Of a stretch of DNA of 59,269 bases, positions 17,862-28,748 are shown piece by piece (the first letter of the stretch is position 1; each line of letters begins with the position of its first letter). The notes below the pieces were generated by a model. The model was given only the letters and a program-made list of their open reading frames with translations. It was not told the origin of the DNA and made no database searches. This DNA is from Nitrospira sp. Lineage in GTDB: Bacteria; Nitrospirota; Nitrospiria; Nitrospirales; Nitrospiraceae. The DNA is taken from assembly GCA_030444405.1 (NCBI GenBank), contig JARFPM010000036.1, positions 1 through 59,269 on the forward strand, read 5' to 3'. A program made the position numbers and the translations under genes.

Positions 17862-18980
17862 CTAGACAATTCCATTCTTTAGCAAATCATGCAGATGAAT
17901 TACCCCGCGGATGTTCCGCCCATCCTCGGTAACCACCAGAGTTGTGATCGAAAATCGCTCCATCATCTCGACAGCTTTGGCCGCCAGTTCATCCGGCCCG
18001 ATGGTCTTGGGATTCGTGGAGGCCAACTCTTGCGCCGTGGTGTTCACCAGATCAGTTCCTCGCTGGATAAAGCGCCGCAAGTCGCCGTCGGTAATCACAC
18101 CGACCAATCCCCCCTCTTGATCGACCACCGTCGTCATGCCGAGCTTCTTCGCCGTCATTTCAAGCATGGCCGCCATCCCTCCTACGGTGGCTTGCACCAT
18201 CGGAGTCTCCGATTCGGCATGCATGAGGTCTTTCACTTTGACCAGCAACCGGCGTCCAAGCGTGCCGCCGGGGTGGAACCGGGCAAAATCCTCTTCCTTG
18301 AACTCCCGTTTCTGTAGCAGGGCCACGGCCAGCGCATCGCCTAAAGCCAGCGTGGCGGTCGTGCTGGCGGTCGGAGCCAACCCCATCGGGCAGGCCTCTT
18401 CCTCTACCGACACATCAAGCGCGACATCGGCATTTTTCGCCAGGGTCGAATTCATCCGTCCCGTGAACGCAATCACCGGAATGCCTAGACGCTTCACATA
18501 CGGAAGCAATTGAAGCAACTCCTGCGTTTCGCCGCTGTTGGAAATCGCGACCAGCGCATCCCGGCGAGCCAACATGCCAAGATCTCCATGCACGCCTTCG
18601 GCGGGATGCAGGAAGAACGACGAGGTGCCGGTGCTGGCGAGCGTCGCGGCAATCTTCTGCCCGATCAAGCCCGACTTCCCCATCCCGGAGACGACGACTT
18701 TTCCTTTGCATTGAACGAGCAGATCCACGGCCTTCGCAAACTTGGCATCCAGGCGGTCCACAAGCGATTGCACGGTTCGAGCCTCGATTTCGAGGACACG
18801 TCGGCCATCGGCAAGACTTTGCTCCATTTTTGCCGCTTTCGATTCTCGACCAGATGGCTTCAGCGTCATGGTCTTGCTGTGCCTCCTCGCAGCCTTCGAT
18901 ATTGAACTGGCTGCTTTCACCTTCGTGGTTGTACTGCGCCGCGCCGAAGATTTCAGCTGCTTAGTTTTGCCGCGTCGCAT
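17862..18980 (-). CDS. kdsD: Arabinose-5-phosphate isomerase KdsD with basic N-terminal extension
   Basis: Residues about 60-230 form a SIS domain ([26 protein letters not shown]) and about 250-372 two CBS domains ending in [11 protein letters not shown], the standard KdsD layout. The enzyme makes D-arabinose 5-phosphate, the substrate of KdsA next door. As called it has 372 residues because of about 50 extra Lys/Arg/Ser-rich ones. The ATG at 18980 overlaps kdsA by 28 bases. Internal ATGs at 18869 or 18827 would give the family length (about 320) and may be the real start. Confidence 0.9.
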   Translation of the reverse strand: MRRGKTKQLKSSARRSTTTKVKAASSISKAARRHSKTMTLKPSGRESKAAKMEQSLADGRRVLEIEARTVQSLVDRLDAKFAKAVDLLVQCKGKVVVSGMGKSGLIGQKIAATLASTGTSSFFLHPAEGVHGDLGMLARRDALVAISNSGETQELLQLLPYVKRLGIPVIAFTGRMNSTLAKNADVALDVSVEEEACPMGLAPTASTTATLALGDALAVALLQKREFKEEDFARFHPGGTLGRRLLVKVKDLMHAESETPMVQATVGGMAAMLEMTAKKLGMTTVVDQEGGLVGVITDGDLRRFIQRGTDLVNTTAQELASTNPKTIGPDELAAKAVEMMERFSITTLVVTEDGRNIRGVIHLHDLLKNGIV

Positions 18981-19789
18981 ATCCGCATGACCCGCTCCAA
19001 CAAGGACTTCAACTGGTGCAACGGTACCATATTAGGCCCGTCGGACAGCGCCTCATCAGGATTCGGATGGACTTCCATGAAGAATCCATCGACCCCCGCT
19101 CCGGCCGCAGCGCAAGCCAATGGTTCGACAAATTCACGCTGGCCGCTGGATTTGCTCCCTCCACCACCAGGCAGCTGAACACTATGCGTCGCATCGAAGA
19201 CGACAGGATACCCGAAGCTCCTCATAATCGGGAAGGACCGCATATCCACGACAAGATTGTTATAGCCGAAGGATGACCCTCTCTCGGTGAGCAGAATCCG
19301 CTGACTCCCGCACTCTTCAATCTTCTTCACCGCATTGCCCATCTCTCTCGGTGAGAGAAACTGCCCCTTCTTCACGCTCACAACTTTTCCGGTTTGTGCG
19401 GCCGCAATCAGCAGATCCGTCTGCCGACAGAGAAAGGCCGGAATCTGGAGGACATCCACGACTTTCCCCGCTTCTGTCGCTTGCTCTTCCGTATGCACAT
19501 CGGTCAAGACAGGCAGATCAAAGTGGTCCTTGACCTTCTTCAAGATCGCCAGGCCTGTTTTGATCCCAGGACCACGAAACGACTTGATTGAGGTACGGTT
19601 AGCCTTATCGAATGACGACTTGAAGATATATGGGATTTCCAGCGACTTCGCCATCTCGGCGACTTGCCCCGCCGTCTCCATCACCAGTTGCTCGCTCTCG
19701 ATCACACAGGGCCCGGCAATCAGAAACGGACGCTGTCCTTGGCCGACCTTGAAGGAACCGATATCGACAAGCTGTGCCATGGCGTACAA
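18953..19789 (-). CDS. kdsA: 3-deoxy-8-phosphooctulonate (KDO-8-P) synthase
   Basis: 278 residues, normal for the family. It shows [44 protein letters not shown] and [11 protein letters not shown], the characteristic substrate-binding segments. It condenses phosphoenolpyruvate with arabinose 5-phosphate. The stop of pyrG directly precedes its start (no gap) and kdsD overlaps its end. The order pyrG-kdsA-kdsD lets CTP and KDO supply be co-expressed. Confidence 0.95.
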   Translation of the reverse strand: MYAMAQLVDIGSFKVGQGQRPFLIAGPCVIESEQLVMETAGQVAEMAKSLEIPYIFKSSFDKANRTSIKSFRGPGIKTGLAILKKVKDHFDLPVLTDVHTEEQATEAGKVVDVLQIPAFLCRQTDLLIAAAQTGKVVSVKKGQFLSPREMGNAVKKIEECGSQRILLTERGSSFGYNNLVVDMRSFPIMRSFGYPVVFDATHSVQLPGGGGSKSSGQREFVEPLACAAAGAGVDGFFMEVHPNPDEALSDGPNMVPLHQLKSLLERVMRICDAAKLSS

Positions 19790-21391
19790 TTAATGTCCCA
19801 ATTTCTTGCGCAACGCTGCTCCTACAAACCCACTAAAAAGCGGATGTGGGCGGTGCGGACGGGAACTGTATTCAGGGTGAAATTGAGTCCCCAAGAACCA
19901 GGGATGATCCTTCAGCTCGATGATTTCGACCAATCGCCCGTCAGGAGAGACTCCGCTCAAGACCAGCCCCTTCGCGGTCAATCGTTCACGATAGGCGTTG
20001 TTGAATTCATAGCGATGGCGATGGCGTTCGCGGACCTCGCTCACGCCGTACATCTTCTGCGCAAGTGTCCCCTCCCCCAACTTACAGAGGTACGATCCGA
20101 GTCGCATAGTCCCACCCTTGTCGCTGACGCCATGCTGATCGGGCATGAGATGGATCACGGGATGGGGCGACCGCTCGTCAAACTCGGCGCTGTTGGCACC
20201 GGTCAATCCGGCCACATTCCGCGCAAACTCGATCGCGGCGCATTGCATTCCTAAACACAGACCGAGGAATGGGACCTGACGTTCCCGCGCATACCGAATG
20301 GTCGTCACTTTGCCCTCAATCCCTCTTGTCCCAAATCCACCGGGGATCAAGATGCCGTCAGCCTCTCGCAAGATTCGCTCCGTCCCCTGCCGTTCGATAT
20401 CTTCGGACTCGATCCAATTGATGTTGACCTTGGTTTCATGATCGATCCCGCCGTGAACCAGGGCTTCTCCCAAGCTTTTGTAACACTCTTTCAGTCCCAC
20501 ATACTTGCCCACCAACGCGACAGAGATCTCGTGCTTCGGACGCTTAATCTTCTGCACCATCGCATCCCACTCGCGAAGATTGGGCTGGCCGGTCTCCAGA
20601 TGGAGCTGACGAACGATCAATTCGTCCAACCCCTCTTTTCTGAACACGATCGGCACTTCGTAGATCGTCTCGACATCTTTGGCCGTGATGACGGCGTCAT
20701 TATCCACATTGCAGAACATCGCGATCTTGCCCTTGAGCTCCGGGGGGAGATAGCGGTCGGTTCGGCACAACAGAATGTTGGGCTGGATACCGATTTCTCG
20801 AAGTTTGTTCACCGAATGTTGCGTCGGCTTGGTCTTCAGCTCACCGGCCGTGCCGATGTAGGGCACTAAGGTCAGGTGGACGTACAACACATTGTCGCGA
20901 CCGACGTCGTACGGCATCTGCCGGATAGCCTCGAGAAACGGCAAGCTTTCAATGTCGCCGACTGTCCCGCCGATCTCGACGATCGTGACATCGATGCCTT
21001 TGGAGATCCTCATGATCGCCTGTTTGATCTCATCTGTCACATGAGGGACGACTTGGACGGTCCCGCCGAGATAATCTCCACGACGTTCTTTCGTGATGAC
21101 CGAGTGATAAATTCGACCGGTCGTGTAATTACTCTCCTTGGTCAGCGACAGGGTCGTGAATCGCTCGTAGTGCCCGAGGTCAAGATCCGTCTCAGCTCCG
21201 TCATCCGTGACAAAGACCTCGCCGTGTTGATAGGGGTTCATCGTGCCGGGGTCGACGTTGATGTACGGATCCAACTTCAAAAAGGTGATCTTCAACCCCC
21301 GGCTTTCAAGCAGGTTTCCGATGGAGGCCGAGGCCAGTCCTTTTCCAAGCGATGAGACCACTCCGCCCGTCACGAAGATAAACTTGTTCAT
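19790..21391 (-). CDS. pyrG: CTP synthase
   Basis: 533 residues. The synthetase domain opens with [20 protein letters not shown] and has [12 protein letters not shown]. The glutamine amidotransferase domain has the Cys nucleophile in GLCLGMQ and the late FHPEY with His and Glu. It aminates UTP to CTP. CTP is also the co-substrate of KdsB encoded just upstream, so its place between kdsB and kdsA makes metabolic sense. Confidence 0.96.
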   Translation of the reverse strand: MNKFIFVTGGVVSSLGKGLASASIGNLLESRGLKITFLKLDPYINVDPGTMNPYQHGEVFVTDDGAETDLDLGHYERFTTLSLTKESNYTTGRIYHSVITKERRGDYLGGTVQVVPHVTDEIKQAIMRISKGIDVTIVEIGGTVGDIESLPFLEAIRQMPYDVGRDNVLYVHLTLVPYIGTAGELKTKPTQHSVNKLREIGIQPNILLCRTDRYLPPELKGKIAMFCNVDNDAVITAKDVETIYEVPIVFRKEGLDELIVRQLHLETGQPNLREWDAMVQKIKRPKHEISVALVGKYVGLKECYKSLGEALVHGGIDHETKVNINWIESEDIERQGTERILREADGILIPGGFGTRGIEGKVTTIRYARERQVPFLGLCLGMQCAAIEFARNVAGLTGANSAEFDERSPHPVIHLMPDQHGVSDKGGTMRLGSYLCKLGEGTLAQKMYGVSEVRERHRHRYEFNNAYRERLTAKGLVLSGVSPDGRLVEIIELKDHPWFLGTQFHPEYSSRPHRPHPLFSGFVGAALRKKLGH

Positions 21392-21440
21392 GGCTACCCT
21401 CTCTCGTGGACGTCAGACCGCTCCGATCCGGATACGAATC

Positions 21441-22241
21441 TCATGATTTGAAAAACACTCCGCTGTTCTCCAATTCACGCTTGATCGCCGAAAACTGCTG
21501 CAGTCGATCCGCGACACCAGGCACATCCTCCGGTCGATCGACCCGCAGGGAGGCATGTTTGGTTTCCCACACGCGAATGCGAATACCGTGGTCCAATGCT
21601 CGGAGTTGTTCAAGCTTTTCTGCCTCTTCCAAGCGGCTCGTCGGCAGAGCCGCGAATCGAAGCAACGTTTCCTTCGTATAGACGTACAACCCCAGATGAA
21701 TATAGTGAAGCCCACCGATCGTCTGCATTCTCGGATCATCACGGACGAACGGGATCGGAGCTCGTGAAAAATAGAGGGCATCCCCGCGGATATCGGCTAC
21801 GACTTTGACCACTGCGGGATTCAGAAGGTCCTCCGTATGGTCCATCACCCGCTTCAGCGTCCCCATGCCCACACCGCTTTCAAGAAACGGATCGATGAGA
21901 TCGGTCAACAACTCAGGGTTCAAGGGAATTTCGTCGCCCTGCAAGTCCAAGAAGTACTCCCCCGCAAACATACGGGCCACGGCGGCGACGCGGTCCGTCC
22001 CAGTCCGATAATCACCGGTGACCATGATCACGCGCCCACCAAACCGTTCAACAGCTTGTTTGATACGCTCGTCGTCGGTCGCGACCAAGACATCGGAAAC
22101 GGCGGAGCAGGCCATAGCCCGCTCGTACACATGTTGAATCATCGGCTTGCCGTTCAGCTCGACGAGCGGCTTGCCCGGAAACCGGGACGAGCCATATCTG
22201 GCTGGAATCACAACGGTGACCGACCGTGAGGCTCTATTCAT
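21441..22241 (-). CDS. kdsB: CMP-KDO synthetase (3-deoxy-manno-octulosonate cytidylyltransferase)
   Basis: 266 residues from the ATG at 22239-22241, which overlaps the heptose kinase stop by 8 bases. A longer frame upstream is a translation of that gene. Motifs: VVIPARYGSSRFPGKPL at the start (nucleotide binding), LVATDDERI, FLDLQGDEIPLNPE and YIHLGLYVYTKETLL. It activates KDO with CTP for lipid A-core assembly. Confidence 0.94.
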   Translation of the reverse strand: MNRASRSVTVVIPARYGSSRFPGKPLVELNGKPMIQHVYERAMACSAVSDVLVATDDERIKQAVERFGGRVIMVTGDYRTGTDRVAAVARMFAGEYFLDLQGDEIPLNPELLTDLIDPFLESGVGMGTLKRVMDHTEDLLNPAVVKVVADIRGDALYFSRAPIPFVRDDPRMQTIGGLHYIHLGLYVYTKETLLRFAALPTSRLEEAEKLEQLRALDHGIRIRVWETKHASLRVDRPEDVPGVADRLQQFSAIKRELENSGVFFKS

Positions 22242-23301
22242 CTCCAAACGCCTCGGACAACTGTTTCGGCGAGACAGTCGCGGTGCCGACCATTCCCACC
22301 ACGATCCCGGCTGCGTAGTTCGCCATGATTGCTCCAGTCTTGATGCTTGCCCCGGCCGACAGGGCCAGTGCCAGGGTTCCGATGACCGTATCTCCCGCAC
22401 CGGTGACGTCGTAGACCTGCCGAGCCTTCGTCGGCAAATGCCACGAAGTGCCGTCGCCCTCGTACAAGCTCATTCCCTTTTCGCCGCGCGTAATCAGAAC
22501 GGACCGGCACCCAAGACGCTGTCGAATCATTGCTCCGGCTTCGTCGATCGTTTGGTCGCCGTCGCCGTGCAAACCGGAAGCTTGAGCCGCCTCAAGATGA
22601 TTCGGTGTAAGCACTGTGACACCTTTGTAGTAGCTGAAATGTTCAACTTTCGGATCGACGATGACCGGAACTTTCCGCAAGGCAGCGAGTCGTGTGATTT
22701 CGGACATGAGTGCCTGCGACACGACTCCTTTGGCGTAGTCCGACACCACCACGCAGGACAACTCTCGAATTCTTGACTCCACGTACCGGAGAATCTTTTG
22801 GCGCAGCGTTGCTTTCAGTTCGCTCCGCCCCTCGATGTCATACCGCACAATTTGCTGGTTGTGCGCGATGACCCGACTTTTTCTCGTCGTGGGGCGATCA
22901 TGATCGATCAGCACCCCTCCGCGGCTTGATCGTTTATTGCCGAGCTCTTTCATCAAAAGGCGCCCACTTTCATCCGACCCAATCACACCGCAGAGGTCGG
23001 CCTTTCCACCCAGCGCCAAGATATTATTGAACACGTTAGCCGCTCCACCAAGTCGGAGCGATTCCGAATCGACATGGACCACCGGAACCGGCGCTTCCGG
23101 AGAAATCCGGCTGACTCGGCCCATCACATAATGATCGAGAATGAGGTCGCCGATGACGAGGACCGATGCCTGTGGAAATCGTTGAAGATACTGTCGGAGT
23201 GCCTTGGGCGACGGGGCGTCACTCTTCTCATTCGAGTTCTCACTCGGAAGAGAAGCGCTACTGCGTTTCGCTATTGAATCGCCTTGCCGAATCGTTCCCA
23301 C
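22234..23301 (-). CDS. hldE: D-glycero-beta-D-manno-heptose-7-phosphate kinase (HldE kinase domain)
   Basis: About 355 residues. It is a PfkB/ribokinase-type kinase with VLVIGDLILDHYVMGRVSRISPEAPVPV, GGAANVFNN and DVTGAGDTVIG (catalytic Asp). It phosphorylates heptose 7-phosphate for LPS inner core. Only the kinase half of bifunctional HldE is encoded; the adenylyltransferase must be elsewhere. The start is uncertain: no ATG precedes the conserved part, and the GTG at 23301 with GGAG upstream is the best choice, overlapping lepB by 31 bases. Confidence 0.85.
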   Translation of the reverse strand: MGTIRQGDSIAKRSSASLPSENSNEKSDAPSPKALRQYLQRFPQASVLVIGDLILDHYVMGRVSRISPEAPVPVVHVDSESLRLGGAANVFNNILALGGKADLCGVIGSDESGRLLMKELGNKRSSRGGVLIDHDRPTTRKSRVIAHNQQIVRYDIEGRSELKATLRQKILRYVESRIRELSCVVVSDYAKGVVSQALMSEITRLAALRKVPVIVDPKVEHFSYYKGVTVLTPNHLEAAQASGLHGDGDQTIDEAGAMIRQRLGCRSVLITRGEKGMSLYEGDGTSWHLPTKARQVYDVTGAGDTVIGTLALALSAGASIKTGAIMANYAAGIVVGMVGTATVSPKQLSEAFGDE

Positions 23302-24041
23302 CGTACCCACTCCGTCCAATTTCCATGTCCATTCCAAGACCAATAGATACGGAATGCCTTGCCGCGGATCTTTTCTTCGCGCACATACCCCCAGAACCGA
23401 CTATCCAGACTTTGGTCGCGATTGTCGCCCATGACGAAGTAGGATCCTTCGGGAACCGTTACCGGCCCGAAATTATCGCGGGGGTTGATCGTGCCGTCGA
23501 TGATGCCGGGATCGATTCGTTGCGTAAAGGCTTTATCGTTGAGCGGTTGGCCGTTCACAAGCACCGCCTTATTCCGAAGCTGGACGGTATCTCCCGGCAG
23601 CCCGACAATGCGCTTGATGAAATCTTTTTCTTCATCCTCGGGAAACCGAAAGACGATGATGTCGCCCCGCTGCGGCTTACCGAATGCCACCACCGTTTTG
23701 GACGTGTAGCAATTGACCGGAGGGAAAGTCCATTGCATCTGGCAATCCGTCGGCCACTGAAGGCCATAGGAAAGCTTGCTGACCAAAATGTGATCGCCGA
23801 TCAGCAAGGTAGGAATCATCGACCCTGACGGAATCTTAAAGGCCTGCACGACGAACACACGAATGGCGAACGCCAGCAGCATCGCCACGATGATCGCTTC
23901 CGCATACTCCCGGACGATGGACTTCCGTCCCGATTGGTCCGTGTTGTCTGCAAGCTTGGCTCCCGGAAGTGATGCCTGCTCCCCTCTCCGCGGAGAACTC
24001 TGCAGCTTATCCACATTTCTCTGATTCTGATCGAGGCTCAT
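23271..24041 (-). CDS. lepB: Signal peptidase I
   Basis: 256 residues from the ATG at 24039-24041, which overlaps the lepA stop (ATGA). One membrane helix lies at about 46-66. The catalytic dyad is Ser74 in [10 protein letters not shown] and Lys143 in [12 protein letters not shown]; the late box [14 protein letters not shown] is present. It removes signal peptides at the periplasmic face. The lepA-lepB order is widespread. Confidence 0.94.
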   Translation of the reverse strand: MSLDQNQRNVDKLQSSPRRGEQASLPGAKLADNTDQSGRKSIVREYAEAIIVAMLLAFAIRVFVVQAFKIPSGSMIPTLLIGDHILVSKLSYGLQWPTDCQMQWTFPPVNCYTSKTVVAFGKPQRGDIIVFRFPEDEEKDFIKRIVGLPGDTVQLRNKAVLVNGQPLNDKAFTQRIDPGIIDGTINPRDNFGPVTVPEGSYFVMGDNRDQSLDSRFWGYVREEKIRGKAFRIYWSWNGHGNWTEWVRWERFGKAIQ

Positions 24042-25837
24042 TCTTCTCCAACTCTCAAGATGGCCAGGAACGCTTCCTGCGGGACTTCGACACTGCCGAC
24101 CGCCTTCATCCGTTTCTTCCCTTCTTTTTGCTTTTCCAGCAACTTCCGTTTTCGCGTAATGTCGCCGCCGTAGCATTTTGCCAGCACGTTCTTCTTCATC
24201 GCACCGATTGTCTCACGCGCAACGATCTTACTTCCGATCGCCGCCTGAATGGCAATCTCGTACATCTGCCGTGGAATCAGCTCCTTCATTTTCTCGGCAA
24301 GCTGACGCCCACGTTGGACGGAACGATCTTTATGCGTGATAAACGACAAGGCATCGACCGCTTCGCCGTTCAAGAGAATATCGAGCCTGACAAGATCGGA
24401 CTCGCGGTAGCCAAGCACCTCATAGTCGAGCGAAGCATAGCCTTGTGTGCGCGACTTGAGCTTATCGTAAAAATCGAGAATGACCTCATTGAGCGGCAAT
24501 TCATAACTAATCACGACCCTGGTCGGATCGAGAAAATGCATGCCCTTCTGGATTCCTCGACGTTCCTGACACAGCTGGAGGATGGCCCCCATGTACCGCT
24601 CGGGGGTGATGATCGAGGCTAAAATAAACGGCTCTTCGAATGAGTCGATGCTACTGGGCGGGGGGAGCTGCGACGGATTATTGACCTCCAACACTTCGCC
24701 CTTCGTGGTCAATACGCGATAGACGACGGTCGGAGCGGTCGTGAGGAGAGTGAGATTGTATTCACGCTCGAGCCGCTCCTGAATGATTTCCATGTGCAGG
24801 AGGCCCAAAAAGCCGCAGCGAAAACCGAATCCCAACGCGAGCGATGTCTCAGGTTCATAGACGAACGAGGAGTCGTTCAATCGTAGTTTGACTAACGCGT
24901 CGCGTAAATCTTCGTATCGGCCAGTGTCTGTAGGATAGAGCCCGCAGAATACCAGCGGCTTCACCTCTTTATACCCGGGAAAGGGCGCGCTCGTGGGCGA
25001 TACTGCATCCGTGAGTGTATCGCCGATTTTGACGTCGGCGACCTCTCGCATGTTGGCACAGAGGTATCCGACCTCGCCGGTCAGCAACTGTGAAGTCTTC
25101 GTCCTTTTTGGCATGAACTGGCCAACTTCCATCACTTCGAAGATCCGATCGTTGGACATCACTTTGATCTTCATGCCAGGTCTGAGGGAACCATCCAGGA
25201 CTCGAATCAGGACAATGACGCCTTGATAGTTATCGAACCAGGAGTCAAAAATGAGCGCCTTGAGAGAGGCCTGTGGATCTCCGGACGGAGGCGGCACTCG
25301 CGCGATAATGGCCTCCAGGACTTCCGGCACGCCTTTTCCCTCTTTTGCGCTTATCGGCATGGCATCGCTCGCATCGAGTTGCAAAACCTCTGAGATGGAA
25401 TGTTTTGTTCCCTCGACGTCCGCACTTGCCAGATCGATCTTATTGATCACTGGAATAATGGTGAGGTTGTTGGCCATCGCCAAATTCACGTTGGCAATCG
25501 TCTGCGCCTGCACCCCTTGCGTGGCATCGACCAGCAAGAGCGCCCCCTCGCAGGCCGCCAGACTCCTGGACACTTCATAGGTAAAATCGACGTGTCCCGG
25601 CGTATCGATCAAGTGCAAGGCATACGTCTTCCCGTCCTGAGCCTTGTACCGGATGGCCACTGCATGGGCTTTGATCGTAATGCCACGTTCCCGCTCGAGG
25701 TCCATGGCATCGAGGATCTGATCTTTCGCCTCTCGAGCAGTGACTGCGCCAGTAGCTTCCAGGAACCGGTCAGCGAGGGTTGATTTGCCGTGATCGATAT
25801 GCGCGATTATGGAAAAATTGCGTATAAGGCTTTGCAA
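24038..25837 (-). CDS. lepA: Elongation factor 4 (LepA) GTPase
   Basis: 599 residues, full length. It shows G1 [21 protein letters not shown] and NKIDLA of the translational GTPase domain, and the LepA-specific C-terminus after [16 protein letters not shown]. It binds the ribosome and back-translocates stalled complexes. It is the first gene of a ten-gene envelope operon, driven by a consensus promoter 29 bases upstream of the start. Confidence 0.96.
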   Translation of the reverse strand: MQSLIRNFSIIAHIDHGKSTLADRFLEATGAVTAREAKDQILDAMDLERERGITIKAHAVAIRYKAQDGKTYALHLIDTPGHVDFTYEVSRSLAACEGALLLVDATQGVQAQTIANVNLAMANNLTIIPVINKIDLASADVEGTKHSISEVLQLDASDAMPISAKEGKGVPEVLEAIIARVPPPSGDPQASLKALIFDSWFDNYQGVIVLIRVLDGSLRPGMKIKVMSNDRIFEVMEVGQFMPKRTKTSQLLTGEVGYLCANMREVADVKIGDTLTDAVSPTSAPFPGYKEVKPLVFCGLYPTDTGRYEDLRDALVKLRLNDSSFVYEPETSLALGFGFRCGFLGLLHMEIIQERLEREYNLTLLTTAPTVVYRVLTTKGEVLEVNNPSQLPPPSSIDSFEEPFILASIITPERYMGAILQLCQERRGIQKGMHFLDPTRVVISYELPLNEVILDFYDKLKSRTQGYASLDYEVLGYRESDLVRLDILLNGEAVDALSFITHKDRSVQRGRQLAEKMKELIPRQMYEIAIQAAIGSKIVARETIGAMKKNVLAKCYGGDITRKRKLLEKQKEGKKRMKAVGSVEVPQEAFLAILRVGEE

Positions 25838-25865
25838 ATCCTAGCTCATTCGTGAAAATCGGCTC

Positions 25866-25894
25866 ATTATAGTAAGTGCCTTCTGGGTTGTCAA
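25866..25894 (-). promoter_or_regulatory. Perfect consensus sigma-70 promoter for the lepA operon
   Basis: Minus strand: TTGACA (25889-25894), 17-base spacer, TATAAT (25866-25871). All twelve consensus bases and the spacing match. Its -35 box overlaps that of the divergent bioA promoter. Confidence 0.88.
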
Positions 25895-25916
25895 AGAGAT
25901 CGCTCCCACCTATAAT
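25888..25916 (+). promoter_or_regulatory. Divergent sigma-70 promoter toward bioA
   Basis: Plus strand: TTGTCA (25888-25893), 17-base spacer, TATAAT (25911-25916). The -35 hexamer occupies almost the same bases as the -35 of the lepA promoter on the other strand, so the two polymerases should compete. The predicted leader before bioA is about 120 bases and contains a 20-codon ATG frame (25955-26017). Confidence 0.7.
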
Positions 25917-26046
25917 CACGCGCCGCACCGACCAACGTGGAGAGCTGGCCACCTATGGCCGATGCCACGGCCATGAAGAGGAAGACCAATACTTCTTATT
26001 TCTACCGAACGCAATAAGCCATTCGCTTCGATCTGCACGTACCATC

Positions 26047-27414
26047 GTGACTCATAAACCAACCGCTCGTCAGTTGAAGGACTGGGATCGTCGCTACCTC
26101 TGGCATCCGTTTACCCAGATGCAGGAGTGGGAGCAAGAAGACCCACTCATCATCGAGCGCGGCAAGGGATCCTACCTTATTGATACGGAGGGCAGGAAGT
26201 ACCTGGACGGCACCTCGTCCATCTGGGTGAATCTCCATGGACATCGACATCCAGTTCTTGACCGCGCGCTCAAGAAGCAACTCGACAAAATTGCCCACTC
26301 CACATTCCTCGGTCTCTCCAATCCCCCTGCCATTGAGCTCGCTCGCGAGTTGATTCGAATCGCGCCGAAGGGGCTCACACGCGTCTTCTATTCCGACAAC
26401 GGCTCTACCGCAGTCGAGATTGCGCTGAAGATGGCCGTTCAGTACTGGCAGCAGCGGCGTCCTGAGGCCGGCCCTAAACACACCTTCCTTCATCTCAAAC
26501 TGGCCTATCATGGCGATACAATTGGCGCTGTGAGCGTCGGCAACATCGAGTTGTTCCACGCTCGGTTCAAGCCGCTGCTGTTCTCGACCCTGGAGGTGGA
26601 ACCGCCCTATTGTTACCGCTGCCCGCTTAAGCTGACCTACCCCTCTTGTCGAATGGCTTGCATCGATCCGATTGAACAGACTCTCAAAAGTCGCCATCGA
26701 GAATTGGCCGGGTTCATCATTGAACCGCTCATGCAAGCAGCTGCCGGTATGATCCCCCAGCCTGCTGGGTACCTCAACCGAATTCGTGAGCTGTGCACGA
26801 AGTATGATGTGCTATTGATTTTTGATGAAGTCGCGACGGGATTCGGAAGAACGGGCAGAATGTTCGCCTGTGAGCATGAAGGTGCGACGCCGGATCTGAT
26901 GGCGATCAGCAAAGGGCTCACCGGCGGCTATATGCCCCTGGCTGCAACATTAACAACTGATGAAATCTATCAAGGTTTTCTCGGAGCCTACGACGAGTTC
27001 AAGACCTTTTTCCATGGGCACAGCTTTACCGGCAATCCATTGGGCTGTGCCGTGGCCCTGGCCAATCTCCAAGTCTTTCGCCAGGAGAAGACACTGTCCC
27101 GACTCTCCTCAAAGATCAAGATGGTGACCCAATGGCTGAAGCCAATGGCTGAGATCCCCTATGTCGGCGACGTCCGTCAACGTGGATTCATGGTGGGAAT
27201 CGAATTGGTCAAAGATAAGAAGACCAAAGAGCCCTACCCGCTCAGCGCCAGGGCCGGCCACCGCGTAGCATCGATCGCCCGGACAAAAGGGCTGATCTTA
27301 AGACCGATCGGAAATGTACTCGTGCTCATGCCTCCGCTATCGACATCCACCGAGGAATTAAAGAAAATGGTGGAAATCCTCAAAGAATCCGTGGAGACTT
27401 TGCGCATTGACTGA
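26047..27414 (+). CDS. bioA: Adenosylmethionine-8-amino-7-oxononanoate aminotransferase
   Basis: About 455 residues from the GTG at 26047; no ribosome site is obvious and no ATG lies closer, so the start is uncertain. Family motifs: WHPFTQMQEW at the start, YSDNGSTAVEIALKMA, FDEVATGFGRTG and the PLP lysine in ISKGLTGGYMP. It makes 7,8-diaminononanoate in biotin synthesis with SAM as amino donor. No other biotin gene is nearby; the next gene is an LhgO-type oxidase. Confidence 0.93.
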   Translation: MTHKPTARQLKDWDRRYLWHPFTQMQEWEQEDPLIIERGKGSYLIDTEGRKYLDGTSSIWVNLHGHRHPVLDRALKKQLDKIAHSTFLGLSNPPAIELARELIRIAPKGLTRVFYSDNGSTAVEIALKMAVQYWQQRRPEAGPKHTFLHLKLAYHGDTIGAVSVGNIELFHARFKPLLFSTLEVEPPYCYRCPLKLTYPSCRMACIDPIEQTLKSRHRELAGFIIEPLMQAAAGMIPQPAGYLNRIRELCTKYDVLLIFDEVATGFGRTGRMFACEHEGATPDLMAISKGLTGGYMPLAATLTTDEIYQGFLGAYDEFKTFFHGHSFTGNPLGCAVALANLQVFRQEKTLSRLSSKIKMVTQWLKPMAEIPYVGDVRQRGFMVGIELVKDKKTKEPYPLSARAGHRVASIARTKGLILRPIGNVLVLMPPLSTSTEELKKMVEILKESVETLRID

Positions 27415-27462
27415 GCATCGCATCGATGCCCTGCGAATCTACCAGGAGAGGCACCAAACCAC

Positions 27463-28662
27463 ATGCAGATCTGTGATTTTCTTATCATTGGAGGCGGAGT
27501 CATCGGCCTCAGCATCGCCCGTGAACTCCGTAGACGTCGGACGGACGCCCATGTGTTATTGATCGAAAAGGAACCCTCTTGTGGAGCCCATGCCAGCGGA
27601 CGCAATAGCGGAGTGCTCCATGCTGGTTTCTATTACTCGCCGGACAGCCTCAAAGCGAAGTTTACCCGCCTTGGAAATGAGCGACTCACCGCCTATTGTG
27701 AGGAGAAGCGAATCCCCCTCAATAAATGCGGCAAGCTCGTCGTCGCGAAGGATGCAGCGGATTTGCCGTCGCTCGATGAATTATTCCGTCGCGGACAAAT
27801 CAACGGTATCGAGCTCCAGGGTCTCACGGAGGCGGAAGCCAAGTCCATAGAACCGCGTGTTAAAACATACCAACGGGCACTCTTTTCACCGCGCACCTCG
27901 ACGGTCAGTCCGCTCCAGGTCGTCAACGCGATGCAGCAGGATGCAGTCCGTGAGGGCATTCAGATACAGTGTGGCACCGCCTATCGCGGGCGCGCTAACG
28001 GCGCAGTTCATACGAGCCAGGACGGCATCGAGGCCGGCTACGTCGTGAACGCCGCAGGTCTCTATGCTGACAAGATTGCGATGGACTATGGATTCTCGGA
28101 AAAGTATCGCATCCTGCCCTTTAAAGGCCTCTACCTCTATTCCGATGAACCGCCAGGTGCGATTCGCACGAATATTTACCCGGTTCCGGATCTCAGGAAC
28201 CCATTCCTGGGTGTTCACTTCACGATCACGGCTGATGGGAAAGCTAAGATCGGTCCAACAGCCATTCCGGCTTTGTGGCGCGAGAATTACGAGGGTCTCG
28301 GCAATTTCAACTTGGGTGAACTCGTCGAGGTCGCAAGCCGAGGACTTGGTTTATTGACCGGAGCTGGATTCGATTTTCGACGATTGGCAATGGAGGAGAT
28401 CGCAAAATACTCACGGAGCAAGATGGTGTCGCTGGCATCGGTACTCGCTGAAGGTGTGGAAGAACGTCACTATCGACAATGGGGACGCCCTGGAATCAGG
28501 GCGCAACTGCTCGACATCACGAAGAAGAAGCTTGAGATGGATTTCGTCCTGGAGGGAGACAATCGTTCCATGCACGTACTCAATGCGGTCTCCCCAGCCT
28601 TTACGTGTTCACTCCCGTTTGCAAGCTATGTCTGCGATCATATCGACAAGGCGATAGGCTGA
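27463..28662 (+). CDS. lhgO: L-2-hydroxyglutarate oxidase-type FAD enzyme
   Basis: 399 residues. The dinucleotide-binding motif DFLIIGGGVIGLSIARELRRR is at the N-terminus. The DAO fold continues with SGRNSGVLHAGFYYSPDSLKA, typical of LhgO (YgaF), and PFKGLYLYSDEPPG. It oxidises L-2-hydroxyglutarate to 2-oxoglutarate, usually passing electrons to the membrane quinone pool. It starts 48 bases after bioA and is convergent with the SAM hydroxide adenosyltransferase gene. Confidence 0.88.
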   Translation: MQICDFLIIGGGVIGLSIARELRRRRTDAHVLLIEKEPSCGAHASGRNSGVLHAGFYYSPDSLKAKFTRLGNERLTAYCEEKRIPLNKCGKLVVAKDAADLPSLDELFRRGQINGIELQGLTEAEAKSIEPRVKTYQRALFSPRTSTVSPLQVVNAMQQDAVREGIQIQCGTAYRGRANGAVHTSQDGIEAGYVVNAAGLYADKIAMDYGFSEKYRILPFKGLYLYSDEPPGAIRTNIYPVPDLRNPFLGVHFTITADGKAKIGPTAIPALWRENYEGLGNFNLGELVEVASRGLGLLTGAGFDFRRLAMEEIAKYSRSKMVSLASVLAEGVEERHYRQWGRPGIRAQLLDITKKKLEMDFVLEGDNRSMHVLNAVSPAFTCSLPFASYVCDHIDKAIG

Positions 28663-28748
28663 GGATCCTTCGGCAGTTCTGCATGTATGCGACTCACTCG
28701 CGGTACGCCCAACATGACAGGTTGGGACCGGCCTCAGGCTACCATCCT

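Noticed and set aside
26002-26736. 244-codon minus-strand frame within bioA
   Set aside because: Antisense to a clearly conserved aminotransferase; no motif.
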